From positions 186,001-250,000 of the forward strand of contig NZ_CBCSIQ010000002.1 in the NCBI RefSeq assembly GCF_965139615.1: a stretch of DNA of 64,000 nt, read 5' to 3'. Made by a program: the position numbers and the translations under genes. This stretch comes from Kerstersia similis (lineage in GTDB: Bacteria; Pseudomonadota; Gammaproteobacteria; Burkholderiales; Burkholderiaceae_B). The notes below the pieces were generated by a model. It made no database searches. It was not told the DNA's origin and worked only from the letters and a program-made list of their open reading frames with translations. Every line of letters starts with the position of its first letter. Position 1 is the stretch's first letter. Below are positions 1 through 8,597 of this stretch, in pieces.

Positions 1-1
1 C

Positions 2-334
2 TGGCAGATGGGCGGATTGGGGCCCATGGCTGGCCAGAACCATCACTTTTCCGTATTTGCGCCAGAAAAGGTGCCCTATGCCATTGAGCGCTACGTCAAA
101 GAGACCACACGTCTGTATGGCGTACTGGAAAAACGCCTGACGGACAGGCCATTCGTCGCCGGGGAATATTCCATTGCGGATATGGCCATTTATCCCTGGA
201 TTGTGCCGTATGAGCGTCAACAGCAGAACATTGAGGATTTTCCGCGCATCAAGGACTGGATGGCGCGTATTGCCGCTCGTCCGGCCGTGAGGCGCGCCTA
301 TGAGTTGGGCGAAAAAGTGCGCAACGCAGCCTGA
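2..334 (+). CDS. Glutathione S-transferase family protein (YfcG/YghU-like), 5' truncated by window edge
   Basis: Only the C-terminal 110 residues or so are in the window; the frame is open to the left edge. The visible part starts with a WQMGGLGPMAGQ stretch, typical of the linker and first helices of the alpha-helical C-terminal GST domain in the YfcG/YghU disulfide-bond oxidoreductase group. It continues with the ERYVKE...LYGVLEKRL helix and the FVAGEYSIADMAIYPW motif (the conserved N-capping box/hydrophobic staple region of GST C-terminal domains). The thioredoxin-like N-terminal domain that binds glutathione lies outside, so subtype and activity cannot be checked. Probably a cytosolic glutathione-dependent reductase. 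Confidence 0.85.
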   Translation, partial: WQMGGLGPMAGQNHHFSVFAPEKVPYAIERYVKETTRLYGVLEKRLTDRPFVAGEYSIADMAIYPWIVPYERQQQNIEDFPRIKDWMARIAARPAVRRAYELGEKVRNAA

Positions 335-404
335 CAGGCCCTGGTGTACGGCGGCGCACGCCGCTGTATTGATTAACCCAATTCTTTTAAAGAGGTACGC
401 AACG

Positions 405-1241
405 ATGAAACACAATTTCCCGGCATTGAATCGCTCTCCCCGAAGCCAAGCGCTGCTGGCGGTATCTGCGTTGACAACTGCCATGTTGCTGGCTGCCTGC
501 GGGACCAAACCTCCGACGGATATTGGCGTGACACCTGTCAAAACCAGTGCCGCCTTGCCGTACAGCCTGGAAAGCTGGAAAGAAATCCAGAACAGCTGCG
601 AACTGACTACCCTGAGCGCTAACCAGTATTGCGGCAATCTGACGGTGGAAGTGGCGCGTTACCCGACTCAGCCCGCCTTGAATCAAAGCATTGAAAGCCA
701 ATTGCTGCACATGCTGGACGGCGGCCAGTCTCCGTACACAACGATCAAGGCCTTGCGTGCCGCGTTCCTGCAAAGCGCCGCGCCGCAGGACGTTGTGACG
801 CTCCAGGCAAAACCCTATCGTGAAACGCCATCTTTGCTGGTCGTAGAGCTGGAAACCGAAGAATATGCCGGCGGCGCCAATGGCATGTTCCAGACTGAGT
901 ACCTGAATTGGTCGATTCCCCAGCAACGGGCATTGACGCTCGACGATGTTCTGGAGCCTGGCGCCAAGCCTCGTTTTGAAACCTTGCTGCGCACTGCATT
1001 CGATCAATGGATGGCGGCCAAGAATCTGAGCCAGGCGCAGTACGCGGAGTATGTGCAGACCTGGCCCTACCAGCCCAGCAACATTTTTGCACTGGAAGCC
1101 GACGGCGTGCGGATTCTGTACCCCTTGTATTCGATCGCTCCGCGTTCGGATGGCATGCCGGTATTCAATCTGCCCTATTCCTCGCTCGAGGGGATCTTGA
1201 AGCCCGAGTACCTGCCCGCACCGGTGCAGGCAGCCAAGTAA
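405..1241 (+). CDS. Putative lipoprotein with DUF3298/RsiV-like domain
   Basis: Encodes about 278 residues. The ATG at 405 is chosen because an AGAGG ribosome site lies just upstream and because the protein then opens with a basic n-region, a hydrophobic stretch and a lipobox LLAAC, so it should be lipid-anchored in the envelope. The rest fits the DUF3298 type (PdaC/RsiV C-terminal fold): a central YAGGANGMFQTEYLNW segment followed by LTLDDVLEPGA and a long C-terminal helix and strand region. Members are extracytoplasmic and the biochemical role is not settled. It stands alone, followed by an intrinsic terminator at 1316. Confidence 0.75.
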   Translation: MKHNFPALNRSPRSQALLAVSALTTAMLLAACGTKPPTDIGVTPVKTSAALPYSLESWKEIQNSCELTTLSANQYCGNLTVEVARYPTQPALNQSIESQLLHMLDGGQSPYTTIKALRAAFLQSAAPQDVVTLQAKPYRETPSLLVVELETEEYAGGANGMFQTEYLNWSIPQQRALTLDDVLEPGAKPRFETLLRTAFDQWMAAKNLSQAQYAEYVQTWPYQPSNIFALEADGVRILYPLYSIAPRSDGMPVFNLPYSSLEGILKPEYLPAPVQAAK

Positions 1242-1315
1242 GCCGGAAATAGGCAGCGCATCCGGCACATCCGCTCAAGTTAAGCAACCGCCGCTTGCGG
1301 GGCGCTGTGCGCATT

Positions 1316-1349
1316 GGCCTGATGGGGGAAATCCCGTCAGGCCATTTTT
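1316..1349 (+). terminator. Rho-independent terminator after the DUF3298 lipoprotein gene
   Basis: An 11-bp stem (GGCCTGATGGG at 1316-1326 with CCCGTCAGGCC at 1333-1343, one T-G wobble) with a 6-nt loop, followed by ATTTTTC. It lies 75 bp after the lipoprotein stop codon and 150 bp before the next gene, so it separates the two. Confidence 0.85.
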
Positions 1350-1499
1350 CTGGGTCACCTTGTGGGTGCAAGAGCTGTACCAGCAGATGCGGCAAGATCC
1401 GGTATGGTGGTGCTGGGCCATCCCGTTTCGCAGCCATCCCAGGCTAGGGCCGGTTAAACTCGCCGCTTCAGGCCATGGCGGCCTTGGTCTCTTTTTTTC

Positions 1500-2303
1500 A
1501 TGTCTGCCGATTTCACCTATTTCAATCTGCCCGCCACGTTGTCGTGGGCAGGCTTGCGCGCCGGACAAGGTGCGCCGCTGCTTTTCATTCACGGTTCTCT
1601 GTGTGATGCCCGTTACTGGCGGGCCCAAGTGTCGGAATTTGCCCAGCATGGGCGCGATGCTATAGCCCCCAGTCTCCGCGCCTACTATCCAAGCAAATCG
1701 TATCCCGAGCTGTCTTGGTCCAGGGATGTCGATGAGCTGACACAATTGGTGCAGGCGCTGCCAGGCACGGTCGATGTCGTGGCGCATTCACGCGGCGGCC
1801 TGCTGGCGTGCCATCTGGCCCAGCGTATTCCGGAAAAATTGGGAAAAATGGTATTGGTCGAACCGGCCGGCCGCATGGAAGGCGATGACAGCGCCGCCCT
1901 GCGTCTGGACAAGGCATTCCGGGATCGGTTGGCCGCGCAGCTGGAAGCCGGTGTCACCGAAAGCGCTGTCGCCGAGTTTGTCGATAGTGTCAGCCGCGAA
2001 GGCAGCTGGCGCTACAGCCCGGCCAGCTTTCGCAAGATGGCACTGGATAATGCCCATACCTTGCCCAGCCAGCTCAATACTGACCTGCTGCCGCATTATC
2101 AGCCAGAAGCCTTGGCGGGCCTGACTTTGCCCGTACTCCTGATGCAGGGGCAACGCAGCCCGGAACGGTTTCATGAAACGGTTGCGCATTTGGCCGCTCA
2201 CCTGCCCAACGCCAGCGTGGTGGAAGTGGCTGGCGCCTCGCATGCCGTCAATCTGGCACATCCCCGCCGTTTCAACGAAATCGTTAGCGCATTTCTGGCT
2301 TGA
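1500..2303 (+). CDS. Alpha/beta hydrolase fold protein
   Basis: A 267-residue soluble protein. It shows the oxyanion-hole HG motif (HGSLCDARYW, about residue 31), the nucleophile elbow AHSRGG with Ser97, and the catalytic His248 in GASHAVNL near the C-terminus. The segment after the seventh strand reads MQGQRSPERF, the form found in hydrolases whose acid residue is not at the usual place, so the catalytic Asp cannot be assigned by eye. Substrate unknown; esterase, C-C hydrolase or haloperoxidase-like activity are all possible. Gene is monocistronic, convergent with gdhA. Confidence 0.8.
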   Translation: MSADFTYFNLPATLSWAGLRAGQGAPLLFIHGSLCDARYWRAQVSEFAQHGRDAIAPSLRAYYPSKSYPELSWSRDVDELTQLVQALPGTVDVVAHSRGGLLACHLAQRIPEKLGKMVLVEPAGRMEGDDSAALRLDKAFRDRLAAQLEAGVTESAVAEFVDSVSREGSWRYSPASFRKMALDNAHTLPSQLNTDLLPHYQPEALAGLTLPVLLMQGQRSPERFHETVAHLAAHLPNASVVEVAGASHAVNLAHPRRFNEIVSAFLA

Positions 2304-2372
2304 TATGACAAGCCAGCAGGCCGCACATCCCGGTCAGGTCGCCAGCCTGGGGTGTGCAGCATCTGCGCCGGC

Positions 2373-2391
2373 GCCGGGCTGGCAGCCCGGC
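2373..2391. terminator. GC-rich hairpin between convergent hydrolase and gdhA genes
   Basis: A perfect 8-bp stem, GCCGGGCT with AGCCCGGC, and a 3-nt loop, in the 93-bp gap between two converging stop codons. No T-run follows on either strand, so it may be an inefficient or factor-assisted terminator. Confidence 0.4.
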
Positions 2392-2396
2392 CACGA

Positions 2397-3689
2397 TCAG
2401 GGGTAGAGACCGCGCAATTGGCGGGCTTCGAGGATGCGCGAGCAGGCCACGATAAAGGCCGCCGTGCGCAGGGACACCCCGTGTTGTTGTGCGACACCGG
2501 AAATCGACGCGTAGGCAGCACGCATGATGCGTTCCAGCCGTTGGTTGATTTCATCTTCTGTCCAGAAGAAACTGGAAAAGTCCTGTACCCATTCAAAGTA
2601 GCTGACTGCCACGCCACCGGCATTGGCCAGCACATCCGGCACGACCTGTATGCCCTTGTCGCGCAGGATGTCATCTGCCTGTGGTGTCGTGGGGCCGTTG
2701 GCGCCTTCCACGACAATCCGTGCACGGATACCCGGTGCATTTTCCTCCGTCAGCTGCCCTTCCAGCGCCGCCGGCACGAGGAACTCGGCCTCCAGCGTCC
2801 AGAAATCGTCGTTCGCGAGATCTTCGCCGCCAGGAAAACCCGCGACGCCGCCATGGGTCTGCACATGCTGGCGCAAGGCCGCAACGTCCAGGCCTTTATC
2901 ATTGCGCACGCTGCCGGTGTGATCCTGCACGGCAATGATCTTGGCGCCGGCTTCCTGAAACAGCTTGGCGGCAATACCGCCGACATTGCCGAAGCCCTGC
3001 ACCAATACCCGTGCACCTTCCAGCGGAACGCCCAGATCCCGGGCAGCTTCGCAAGCCACGACAAATACGCCGCGGCCCGTGGCTTCATTCCGCCCCAGAC
3101 TCCCACCCAGCGTGATGGGCTTGCCGGTCACAACGCCAGTGGCGGTCGCACCCTCGTTCATTGAGTAGGTGTCCATCATCCATGCCATAACCTGCGCATT
3201 GGTATTGACGTCCGGTGCGGGAATGTCCTTGTTCGGCCCGATGATGATGCCGATTTCGCTGGTATAGCGGCGCGTCAGGCGCTCCAGTTCGCCCATGCTG
3301 AGCTGGCGGGGATCGACCCGGATGCCGCCCTTGGCGCCGCCATAAGGCAGATTGATGGCGGCATTCTTGACCGACATCCAGGCAGACAGTGCCATGACTT
3401 CGGATAACGTAACGTCCTGGTGATAACGCACGCCGCCCTTGCCCGGGCCGCGGGAGGTATTGTGTTGGACACGATAGCCTTCAAAGTGGGCAATTTTTCC
3501 ATTGTCCAGTTCGATCGGAACATCGACGACCAAGATGCGCTTGGGACGCTTGAGGGTTTCCAGCCATCGTGCCAGATCGCCAAGATATGGCGCGACACGG
3601 TCTATCTGTTGCAGGTAAATGCCCCAGGGACCGAGGTGGTTGGGATCAAGATAGGATGGCAGGTTGTGCGTGGGGTGCTGCGCAATCAT
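2397..3689 (-). CDS. gdhA: Glu/Leu/Phe/Val dehydrogenase, glutamate dehydrogenase
   Basis: A 430-residue enzyme, the usual length of the hexameric small-subunit GDH in this family. It catalyses reversible oxidative deamination of glutamate to 2-oxoglutarate and ammonia. The N-terminal substrate domain has GPGKGGVRYH (residues 81-90) and the catalytic lysine motif PYGGAKGGI (Lys120). The C-terminal Rossmann domain carries VLVQGFGNVGG (about residue 227). Coenzyme preference (NAD or NADP) cannot be read with certainty; relatives in this family are often annotated NAD-specific. The gene is alone, with its own upstream region of about 245 bp. Confidence 0.95.
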   Translation of the reverse strand: MIAQHPTHNLPSYLDPNHLGPWGIYLQQIDRVAPYLGDLARWLETLKRPKRILVVDVPIELDNGKIAHFEGYRVQHNTSRGPGKGGVRYHQDVTLSEVMALSAWMSVKNAAINLPYGGAKGGIRVDPRQLSMGELERLTRRYTSEIGIIIGPNKDIPAPDVNTNAQVMAWMMDTYSMNEGATATGVVTGKPITLGGSLGRNEATGRGVFVVACEAARDLGVPLEGARVLVQGFGNVGGIAAKLFQEAGAKIIAVQDHTGSVRNDKGLDVAALRQHVQTHGGVAGFPGGEDLANDDFWTLEAEFLVPAALEGQLTEENAPGIRARIVVEGANGPTTPQADDILRDKGIQVVPDVLANAGGVAVSYFEWVQDFSSFFWTEDEINQRLERIMRAAYASISGVAQQHGVSLRTAAFIVACSRILEARQLRGLYP

Positions 3690-3935
3690 TCCGGGTGTCT
3701 CCGTTGTGGCCGGTGATTTACAAAGTTGCGCCCCAAATTCTATGCGAGATCGCGCTGCAAAAAATGATTGTCCCCATTTATTTTTTTGTCGCGCAACAAC
3801 ACTCCGTCCAACTCGGATTTTCAGGATTTCGTTAATGAAAATAAAGATTTAGGATTTCAGGGCAACCCTACCTTCCGCTACGGAAGGTTCACCAGGCCGA
3901 ATCTTGGCGGCCTGAGTACTGATAGATGGCAAATA

Positions 3936-4706
3936 TCAGCGGGCCTGAACAGCCTGGCGGGCCATCAATTCACGCAATTCAGCGGCCAGGCGCGTATGCC
4001 CCTTGGATTGCGCAAAATCCATGGCCGTCCGTCCATCCGCCGTCTGTTGCTGCAAATGTGCGCCGGCCTGAAGCAAGTGTTCCACGGCGGGTTTGCTATT
4101 GGCCTGGGCTGCCATCATCAGCGGACTGGTGCCATCCGGCGCGGGCGCATTGACGATGGCGCCTTCGGTCAGCAGCAGATCGACGGTATCGACATGGCCA
4201 CCAGCGGCTGCGTAATGCAAGGCGGTCCAACCCAGTTTGTTGACCTCCGCACCGCGCCGGATCAACTGCTCTACCCTGCCAGTCTGCCCCATCAAAGCCG
4301 CATACATCAGCACATTTTCATCCCAGCGATTGCGTGCTTCCAGATTCAAGGTGGGAGCTGCCGCCAGCAGATCAAATGCATTCCAGGCATTTTTGCGGAC
4401 GGCATACATGATGGAGGGCATGCCTTCGGCGTTGCGCAGATTGGGATCGGCGCCCGCGCGCAGATCGCTGGCGACAGCGGCTGCCCTGTCATTATCGAGA
4501 TTGATCCACCAGTCTTTCGGCGCATGGGTGCGCGCATCTTTGCTCGCCCAGGCCGTGCCACAGCACAGGCTGAACGCGAGCATCAGGCAAAGCTGACGAC
4601 GGCCGGATGATGTACGGAGACGGGCTTTCCCGACGGATTCCGGGGTCGCCGGCTGCGTGGCTGATGGGGGCAGCGATGGCAAGAACGAAAAGTGGCGGCG
4701 GGTCAT
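3936..4706 (-). CDS. Exported ankyrin-repeat protein
   Basis: About 256 residues. I chose the ATG at 4706 because a GGAG site lies 6 nt upstream; an in-frame TTG at 4724 is less likely. The N-terminus has a long polar stretch with basic residues before a hydrophobic segment ending in TAWA, which looks like a signal peptide with an extended n-region. The mature part is made of ankyrin repeats: AGADPNLRNAEGMPSIMYAVRK, then NRWDENVLMYAALMG, LGWTALHYAAAGGHVDTVDLLL and APDGTSPLMMAAQA are the clearest units. It probably acts by protein-protein contact in the periplasm. Upstream DNA is AT-rich with a 14-bp repeat array at 4737. Confidence 0.8.
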   Translation of the reverse strand: MTRRHFSFLPSLPPSATQPATPESVGKARLRTSSGRRQLCLMLAFSLCCGTAWASKDARTHAPKDWWINLDNDRAAAVASDLRAGADPNLRNAEGMPSIMYAVRKNAWNAFDLLAAAPTLNLEARNRWDENVLMYAALMGQTGRVEQLIRRGAEVNKLGWTALHYAAAGGHVDTVDLLLTEGAIVNAPAPDGTSPLMMAAQANSKPAVEHLLQAGAHLQQQTADGRTAMDFAQSKGHTRLAAELRELMARQAVQAR

Positions 4707-4736
4707 GACAAGCTCCAGCAACAAGATCGAGACTTT

Positions 4737-4792
4737 ACTTTAACAAAATCACTTTAAAGAAGTCACTTTAACTAAAACGCTTTATGTATATT
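4737..4792. repeat. Four tandem 14-bp repeats, ACTTTAA-based, upstream of ankyrin gene
   Basis: ACTTTAA occurs at 4737, 4751 and 4765 and, degenerate (GCTTTAT), at 4779, exactly 14 bp apart. The units are ACTTTAACAAAATC, ACTTTAAAGAAGTC, ACTTTAACTAAAAC and GCTTTATGTATATT. They fill the space just upstream of the ankyrin gene start (31 bp from the ATG) in an AT-rich stretch that contrasts with flanking coding DNA. Such arrays can bind a regulator cooperatively or change promoter spacing by copy-number change. Confidence 0.75.
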
Positions 4793-4867
4793 ATGTAAAT
4801 ATATGATTTTGTTGGTATTTTTTAAATATCCAGGAGCAAGCCAGAAAATCCTATAAATCAGATCAAC

Positions 4868-5638
4868 TTATCTTTTTATCTTTTTGAAAAGATTGAAGAA
4901 ATTTTCTGTTGTTGCCTGCCCGACCTGCGCTGCATCCAGTCCTCGCAGCTCGGCAATCTTTTCCGCGACATAACGGACTTTGGAAGGGTCATTGAGCTTT
5001 CCCCGGAACGGAACGGGTGCCAGATAGGGAGAATCCGTTTCAATCAAGAGGCGATCCAGCGGCACTTTGCTGGCCACATCATGGATGACCGGTGCATTCT
5101 TGAAGGTCACAATGCCGGAAATTGAAATGTAGAAACCCAGATCCAGGGCTTTGCGCGCGTTGTTCCAGTCTTCGGTAAAGCAATGCATCACGCCGCGCAC
5201 TTCGCCCTGTCCTTCCTGGGCAATCATGTCGATGGTTTCGGCGGCCGATGCGCGGGTATGAATGATCAAGGGCAAACCGGTCTGGCGCGCTGCCTGGATA
5301 TGCTCGCGAAAACGCCGTTTCTGCCATTCGGGCTGGTCTTCACGGCGGTAATAGTCCAAGCCGGTCTCGCCGATCGCCACAACCTTGGGATGCTGCGCCA
5401 TTTCCAGCAGCATGGCCGGGCTGGCTTCCGGTGTGTCTTCATAATCCGGATGCACGCCGGCCGAGGCCCATAGCCTGGGCGAGGACTCCACCAGCGCCAT
5501 CATGTCGGGCCAGTCCGGCAAGTTGACACTGACACACAAGGCATGGGTGACCTGATTGGCATCCATGCTGGCAAAAATCTCGGGCAGCTGGTCTTTGAGT
5601 TGAGGAAAATTCAGATGGCAATGAGAGTCGATATACAT
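4868..5638 (-). CDS. tatD: TatD-family metal-dependent deoxyribonuclease
   Basis: A 256-residue TIM-barrel amidohydrolase-type enzyme (YcfH/TatD group). Start at the ATG giving MYIDSHCHLNF; the HxH metal pair is His6 and His8. Further ligands are in GETGLDYYR, IIHTRA, MHCFTE and the terminal ETDSPYLAP motif. Family members are 3'-5' exonucleases on single-stranded DNA or RNA or act in DNA repair. It is 13 bp downstream of holB, so tmk-holB-tatD is very probably one transcript, a common arrangement in proteobacteria (tmk-holB-ycfH). Confidence 0.93.
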   Translation of the reverse strand: MYIDSHCHLNFPQLKDQLPEIFASMDANQVTHALCVSVNLPDWPDMMALVESSPRLWASAGVHPDYEDTPEASPAMLLEMAQHPKVVAIGETGLDYYRREDQPEWQKRRFREHIQAARQTGLPLIIHTRASAAETIDMIAQEGQGEVRGVMHCFTEDWNNARKALDLGFYISISGIVTFKNAPVIHDVASKVPLDRLLIETDSPYLAPVPFRGKLNDPSKVRYVAEKIAELRGLDAAQVGQATTENFFNLFKKIKR

Positions 5639-5651
5639 GATGCGGCCGTAC

Positions 5652-6716
5652 TCACGCTCGCGTGGATAGCAGGATGCGCTGTAGTGCGCTATGGATGAAA
5701 AGTTTCGGGTTGAGCGGATGTTCCGCAATCGCTTGCTGGCGCTTGATCCATTGTGCGGTATCGCTCAACCCGACCGGGTCGGCCCGCCGCGCAATTGCCT
5801 CGGTATCCGCTGCCAGCGCCGGGTAATAACGCGGCGGTAAGCCCGCCATGGCGAGCTGCAAGTCAAAATAATAGCGCTGCAGCGCATCCAGCCATTCGCT
5901 GGCGGCTGTTTTTTCCAGCAGGTCGGCAATATTGCCGATATCACCCTGCCCGGCTTGTGCCAGCTGGCCGGAGAGTTGCTGCAACCAGGCCGGACAGGGT
6001 TGCGCGCGCCCGGCAGCCAGTTTTACCGCCAGTACGGGTGCGCCTCCGGCGGCGGCCAGCCAGGCATCCGCGTCACTTACCCCCTGCTCCGCCATCCAGG
6101 CCCGCGCTGTGTCCTTGGCCGGAACTGGCAACGGCAGCCGGCGGCAGCGCGACACAATGGTAGGCAGGAGTTTATCTGGCGCATCGGCAACCAGCAGAAA
6201 TACGGTGTTGGCTGGCGGCTCTTCCAGAATTTTCAATAAGGCATTGGCGGTAATGTGGTTCAGGGCTTCGGCGGGATACAGGACGGCAACCCGCCATCCT
6301 CCCCGGTGCGTAGCGGTATTGAACCAGTTGCCCAGCCTGCGTATCTGTTCGGCGCGAATTTCCTTTGAGGGCGCTTTCTTGGCGCCGCCGCCATCGTTGC
6401 CGGCGGCGTCGGATTCTTCTTCGCCATTCCCCTCTTCCTGGGCAACGCTATCCGGCCGCAACAAGCGCAAATCGGGATGATTGCCGGCAGCAATCCAGCC
6501 GCAGGCCTCGCAACGGCCACAGGCCAGGCCTTGCTGTGGCTGCTCGCATAACAGGCTGGCAGCCGCCGCACGGGCAAAATGTGTTTTACCGATGCCTGCC
6601 AGGCCATGAATCAGCCAGGCATGCGCAAAGCGCTCACGCTGGGCCAGCCAGTCCGTGGCGACTTTTTTCTGCCAGGGCAAAAATTCGTAGCCGGACTTGA
6701 TCGGGCTTACTGCCAT
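5652..6716 (-). CDS. holB: DNA polymerase III delta' subunit
   Basis: A 354-residue clamp-loader subunit. Walker-A-like loop GLAGIGKT at residues 38-45, a zinc-binding set Cys57, Cys66, Cys69, Cys72, the NALLKILEEPP stretch and the SRC motif in VSRCRRLPLP are all present. A strongly acidic, glycine-rich insertion at about residues 92-117, between the zinc module and KEIRAEQIRRL, is not part of the usual core. The start codon overlaps the tmk stop by 10 bp, indicating translational coupling. Confidence 0.93.
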   Translation of the reverse strand: MAVSPIKSGYEFLPWQKKVATDWLAQRERFAHAWLIHGLAGIGKTHFARAAAASLLCEQPQQGLACGRCEACGWIAAGNHPDLRLLRPDSVAQEEGNGEEESDAAGNDGGGAKKAPSKEIRAEQIRRLGNWFNTATHRGGWRVAVLYPAEALNHITANALLKILEEPPANTVFLLVADAPDKLLPTIVSRCRRLPLPVPAKDTARAWMAEQGVSDADAWLAAAGGAPVLAVKLAAGRAQPCPAWLQQLSGQLAQAGQGDIGNIADLLEKTAASEWLDALQRYYFDLQLAMAGLPPRYYPALAADTEAIARRADPVGLSDTAQWIKRQQAIAEHPLNPKLFIHSALQRILLSTRA

Positions 6717-7336
6717 GATTGCAATCGTTCCATGAGAACCGACTCTACCGATGCCCGCACTTCGTCCATTGAACGCGAGGCATCAATGATCCGGATACGG
6801 CCAGGTGCGGCAGCCGCACGACGCAGATAGGCCTGCCGGGTGCGTTCAAAGAAAGCGTCGGCTTCGGCTTCGAAACGGTCGGGTTCACGCGCATTGGTGC
6901 GGCGGGCTCGCGCGACCTCCAGCGGCACATCGAATAACAGTGTCAGATCCGGCTGGGTACCAAGCTGCACCCATTGCTCCAGGCTGGCGATGCGCGAGTC
7001 ATCCAGTTCGCGGCCGCCGCCCTGATAGGCATAGGTAGCGTCCGTAAAACGGTCGCACAGCACCCAGCCGCCACGCGCCAGCGCCGGGCTGATCAGCGTA
7101 CGCAGGTGCTCACAGCGGGCAGCGAACATCAGCATCAGTTCGGTATCCTGGTGCATAGGCTGATGGAGCAGCATGTCACGCAGGTGTTCGCCGGCGGGGG
7201 TTCCGCCCGGCTCCCGGGTAACGACCAATTCCGGCGCGTACCGACGCAGGCAATCGGCGATCCAATCCATATGACTGCTTTTGCCGGCGCCGTCCACGCC
7301 TTCCAGAGTAATGAAATAGCCTTGCCTGGCGGCCAT
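6707..7336 (-). CDS. tmk: Thymidylate kinase
   Basis: A 209-residue enzyme converting dTMP to dTDP with ATP. P-loop GVDGAGKS at residues 13-20, the VTREPGGTP substrate loop, the CDRFTDATYAYQGGGR motif and the lid segment around TNAREPDRFE are clear. It lies 9 bp downstream of mltG and overlaps holB, the standard mltG-tmk-holB order. Confidence 0.96.
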   Translation of the reverse strand: MAARQGYFITLEGVDGAGKSSHMDWIADCLRRYAPELVVTREPGGTPAGEHLRDMLLHQPMHQDTELMLMFAARCEHLRTLISPALARGGWVLCDRFTDATYAYQGGGRELDDSRIASLEQWVQLGTQPDLTLLFDVPLEVARARRTNAREPDRFEAEADAFFERTRQAYLRRAAAAPGRIRIIDASRSMDEVRASVESVLMERLQSWQ

Positions 7337-7345
7337 GGGTTCCCT

Positions 7346-8350
7346 TCAACGATTCAGAATAAAACGGACGACGTTGCGGTTATGTTCCGCCAAAGTCGCA
7401 GCAAAGGCGCTGCTGCCATCGCCCCGTGAGACGAAATAGTAATAGCCATGCTCGTCTGGCGCCACCGCCGCAAGCAAGGACGCGCGTCCAGGGCTGGCGA
7501 TGGGCGTGGGCGGCAGGCCGCGCCGGGTATAGGTATTCCAGGGCGTATCGGTTTCGAGATCACGCTTACGGATGCGGCCCTGATAGCGTTCCCCCATGCC
7601 GTATATGACCGTCGGGTCGGTCTGCAACGGCATATTGATACGCAGACGATTGATGAACACTCCCCCAACCTTGCCACGGTCTTCATGATGGCCGGTTTCC
7701 TTTTCGATAATGGAAGCCAGCGTCAGTAATTCATAGGGGGTCTTGAGCGGCAGATCGGCCTGACGTTGTGCCCAGGCCTGCTCCAGCTCGCGAATCTGCG
7801 CCCGGTAGGCCTGCGCCAGGATATCGAAATCGCTGGTTCCAGGGGTAAAGATATAGGTATCCGGGAAAAACAGGCCTTCCGGCGCCTCAAAGTTGCTGCC
7901 CAGGCGTTCCAGCAGCGCTTGGTCGCTGACGCCATCCAGCGTCTGTTTGACATCCGGGTGTCCGCGCAGCGCAGCACGAATCTGCGCATAGCTCCAGCCT
8001 TCGACAAAAGTCAGCTGGCGTTGGCTCATGGTGCCGCTGGACAGGCGTTCCAGCAGTTGCAGCGGCGTATCCCCGCGCATCGCCTCATAGCCGCCAGCCT
8101 TGATACGGACATCATCCCCACGGTAACGGGCCAACCACGAAAAAGCACGTGGATTGATATCGACGCCCTGCTCCTGCAGGCTGGCTGCAATGCTGCCGGG
8201 CGTACTGCCGGGCGCAACCACAAAGTCTATTTTTTCCTGGCTCATGGCCAAGGGGTGTGTCGTCCAATACCAGGCGGCGCCACCGGCCGCAGCAACCAAC
8301 AGGACTGCAGGCAGCAGCACCCAAAGAAGAAACAGACGCAGGTATTTCAT
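7346..8350 (-). CDS. mltG: Endolytic murein transglycosylase MltG (YceG)
   Basis: About 334 residues from the ATG at 8350 (MKYLRLFLLWVLLP); a GTG 33 bp upstream would only add a polar tail before the membrane anchor. One N-terminal transmembrane helix anchors the protein, then a LysM-like subdomain and the YceG catalytic domain with the LASIIEKETG segment holding the catalytic glutamate, followed by INRLRINMPLQTDPTVIYG and NTYTRRGLPPTPIASPG. It cleaves nascent peptidoglycan and is thought to end glycan strand growth. Divergent from ygfZ. Confidence 0.94.
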   Translation of the reverse strand: MKYLRLFLLWVLLPAVLLVAAAGGAAWYWTTHPLAMSQEKIDFVVAPGSTPGSIAASLQEQGVDINPRAFSWLARYRGDDVRIKAGGYEAMRGDTPLQLLERLSSGTMSQRQLTFVEGWSYAQIRAALRGHPDVKQTLDGVSDQALLERLGSNFEAPEGLFFPDTYIFTPGTSDFDILAQAYRAQIRELEQAWAQRQADLPLKTPYELLTLASIIEKETGHHEDRGKVGGVFINRLRINMPLQTDPTVIYGMGERYQGRIRKRDLETDTPWNTYTRRGLPPTPIASPGRASLLAAVAPDEHGYYYFVSRGDGSSAFAATLAEHNRNVVRFILNR

Positions 8351-8597
8351 GGTGAAAGCAATGTCATGGATGGAGCGGGCCACAAGCGCCTGCCCGGATG
8401 CGGATCAGTATGCGATGAGGCGACGATAGTACATGTAAAACGTTATGATGAAGCCGATATTCGCCCATTGGACGAGTCTCGCCCTGCCTGCCAGGATAGC
8501 GGCCAGCCAGCGCTGCTGCTGCCTGATATGGCGATGGCAGCCCCTGATCGGCATCAGGCAGGCTGGGCCATGTTTCCTTGCATCGGATTTGACCAGA

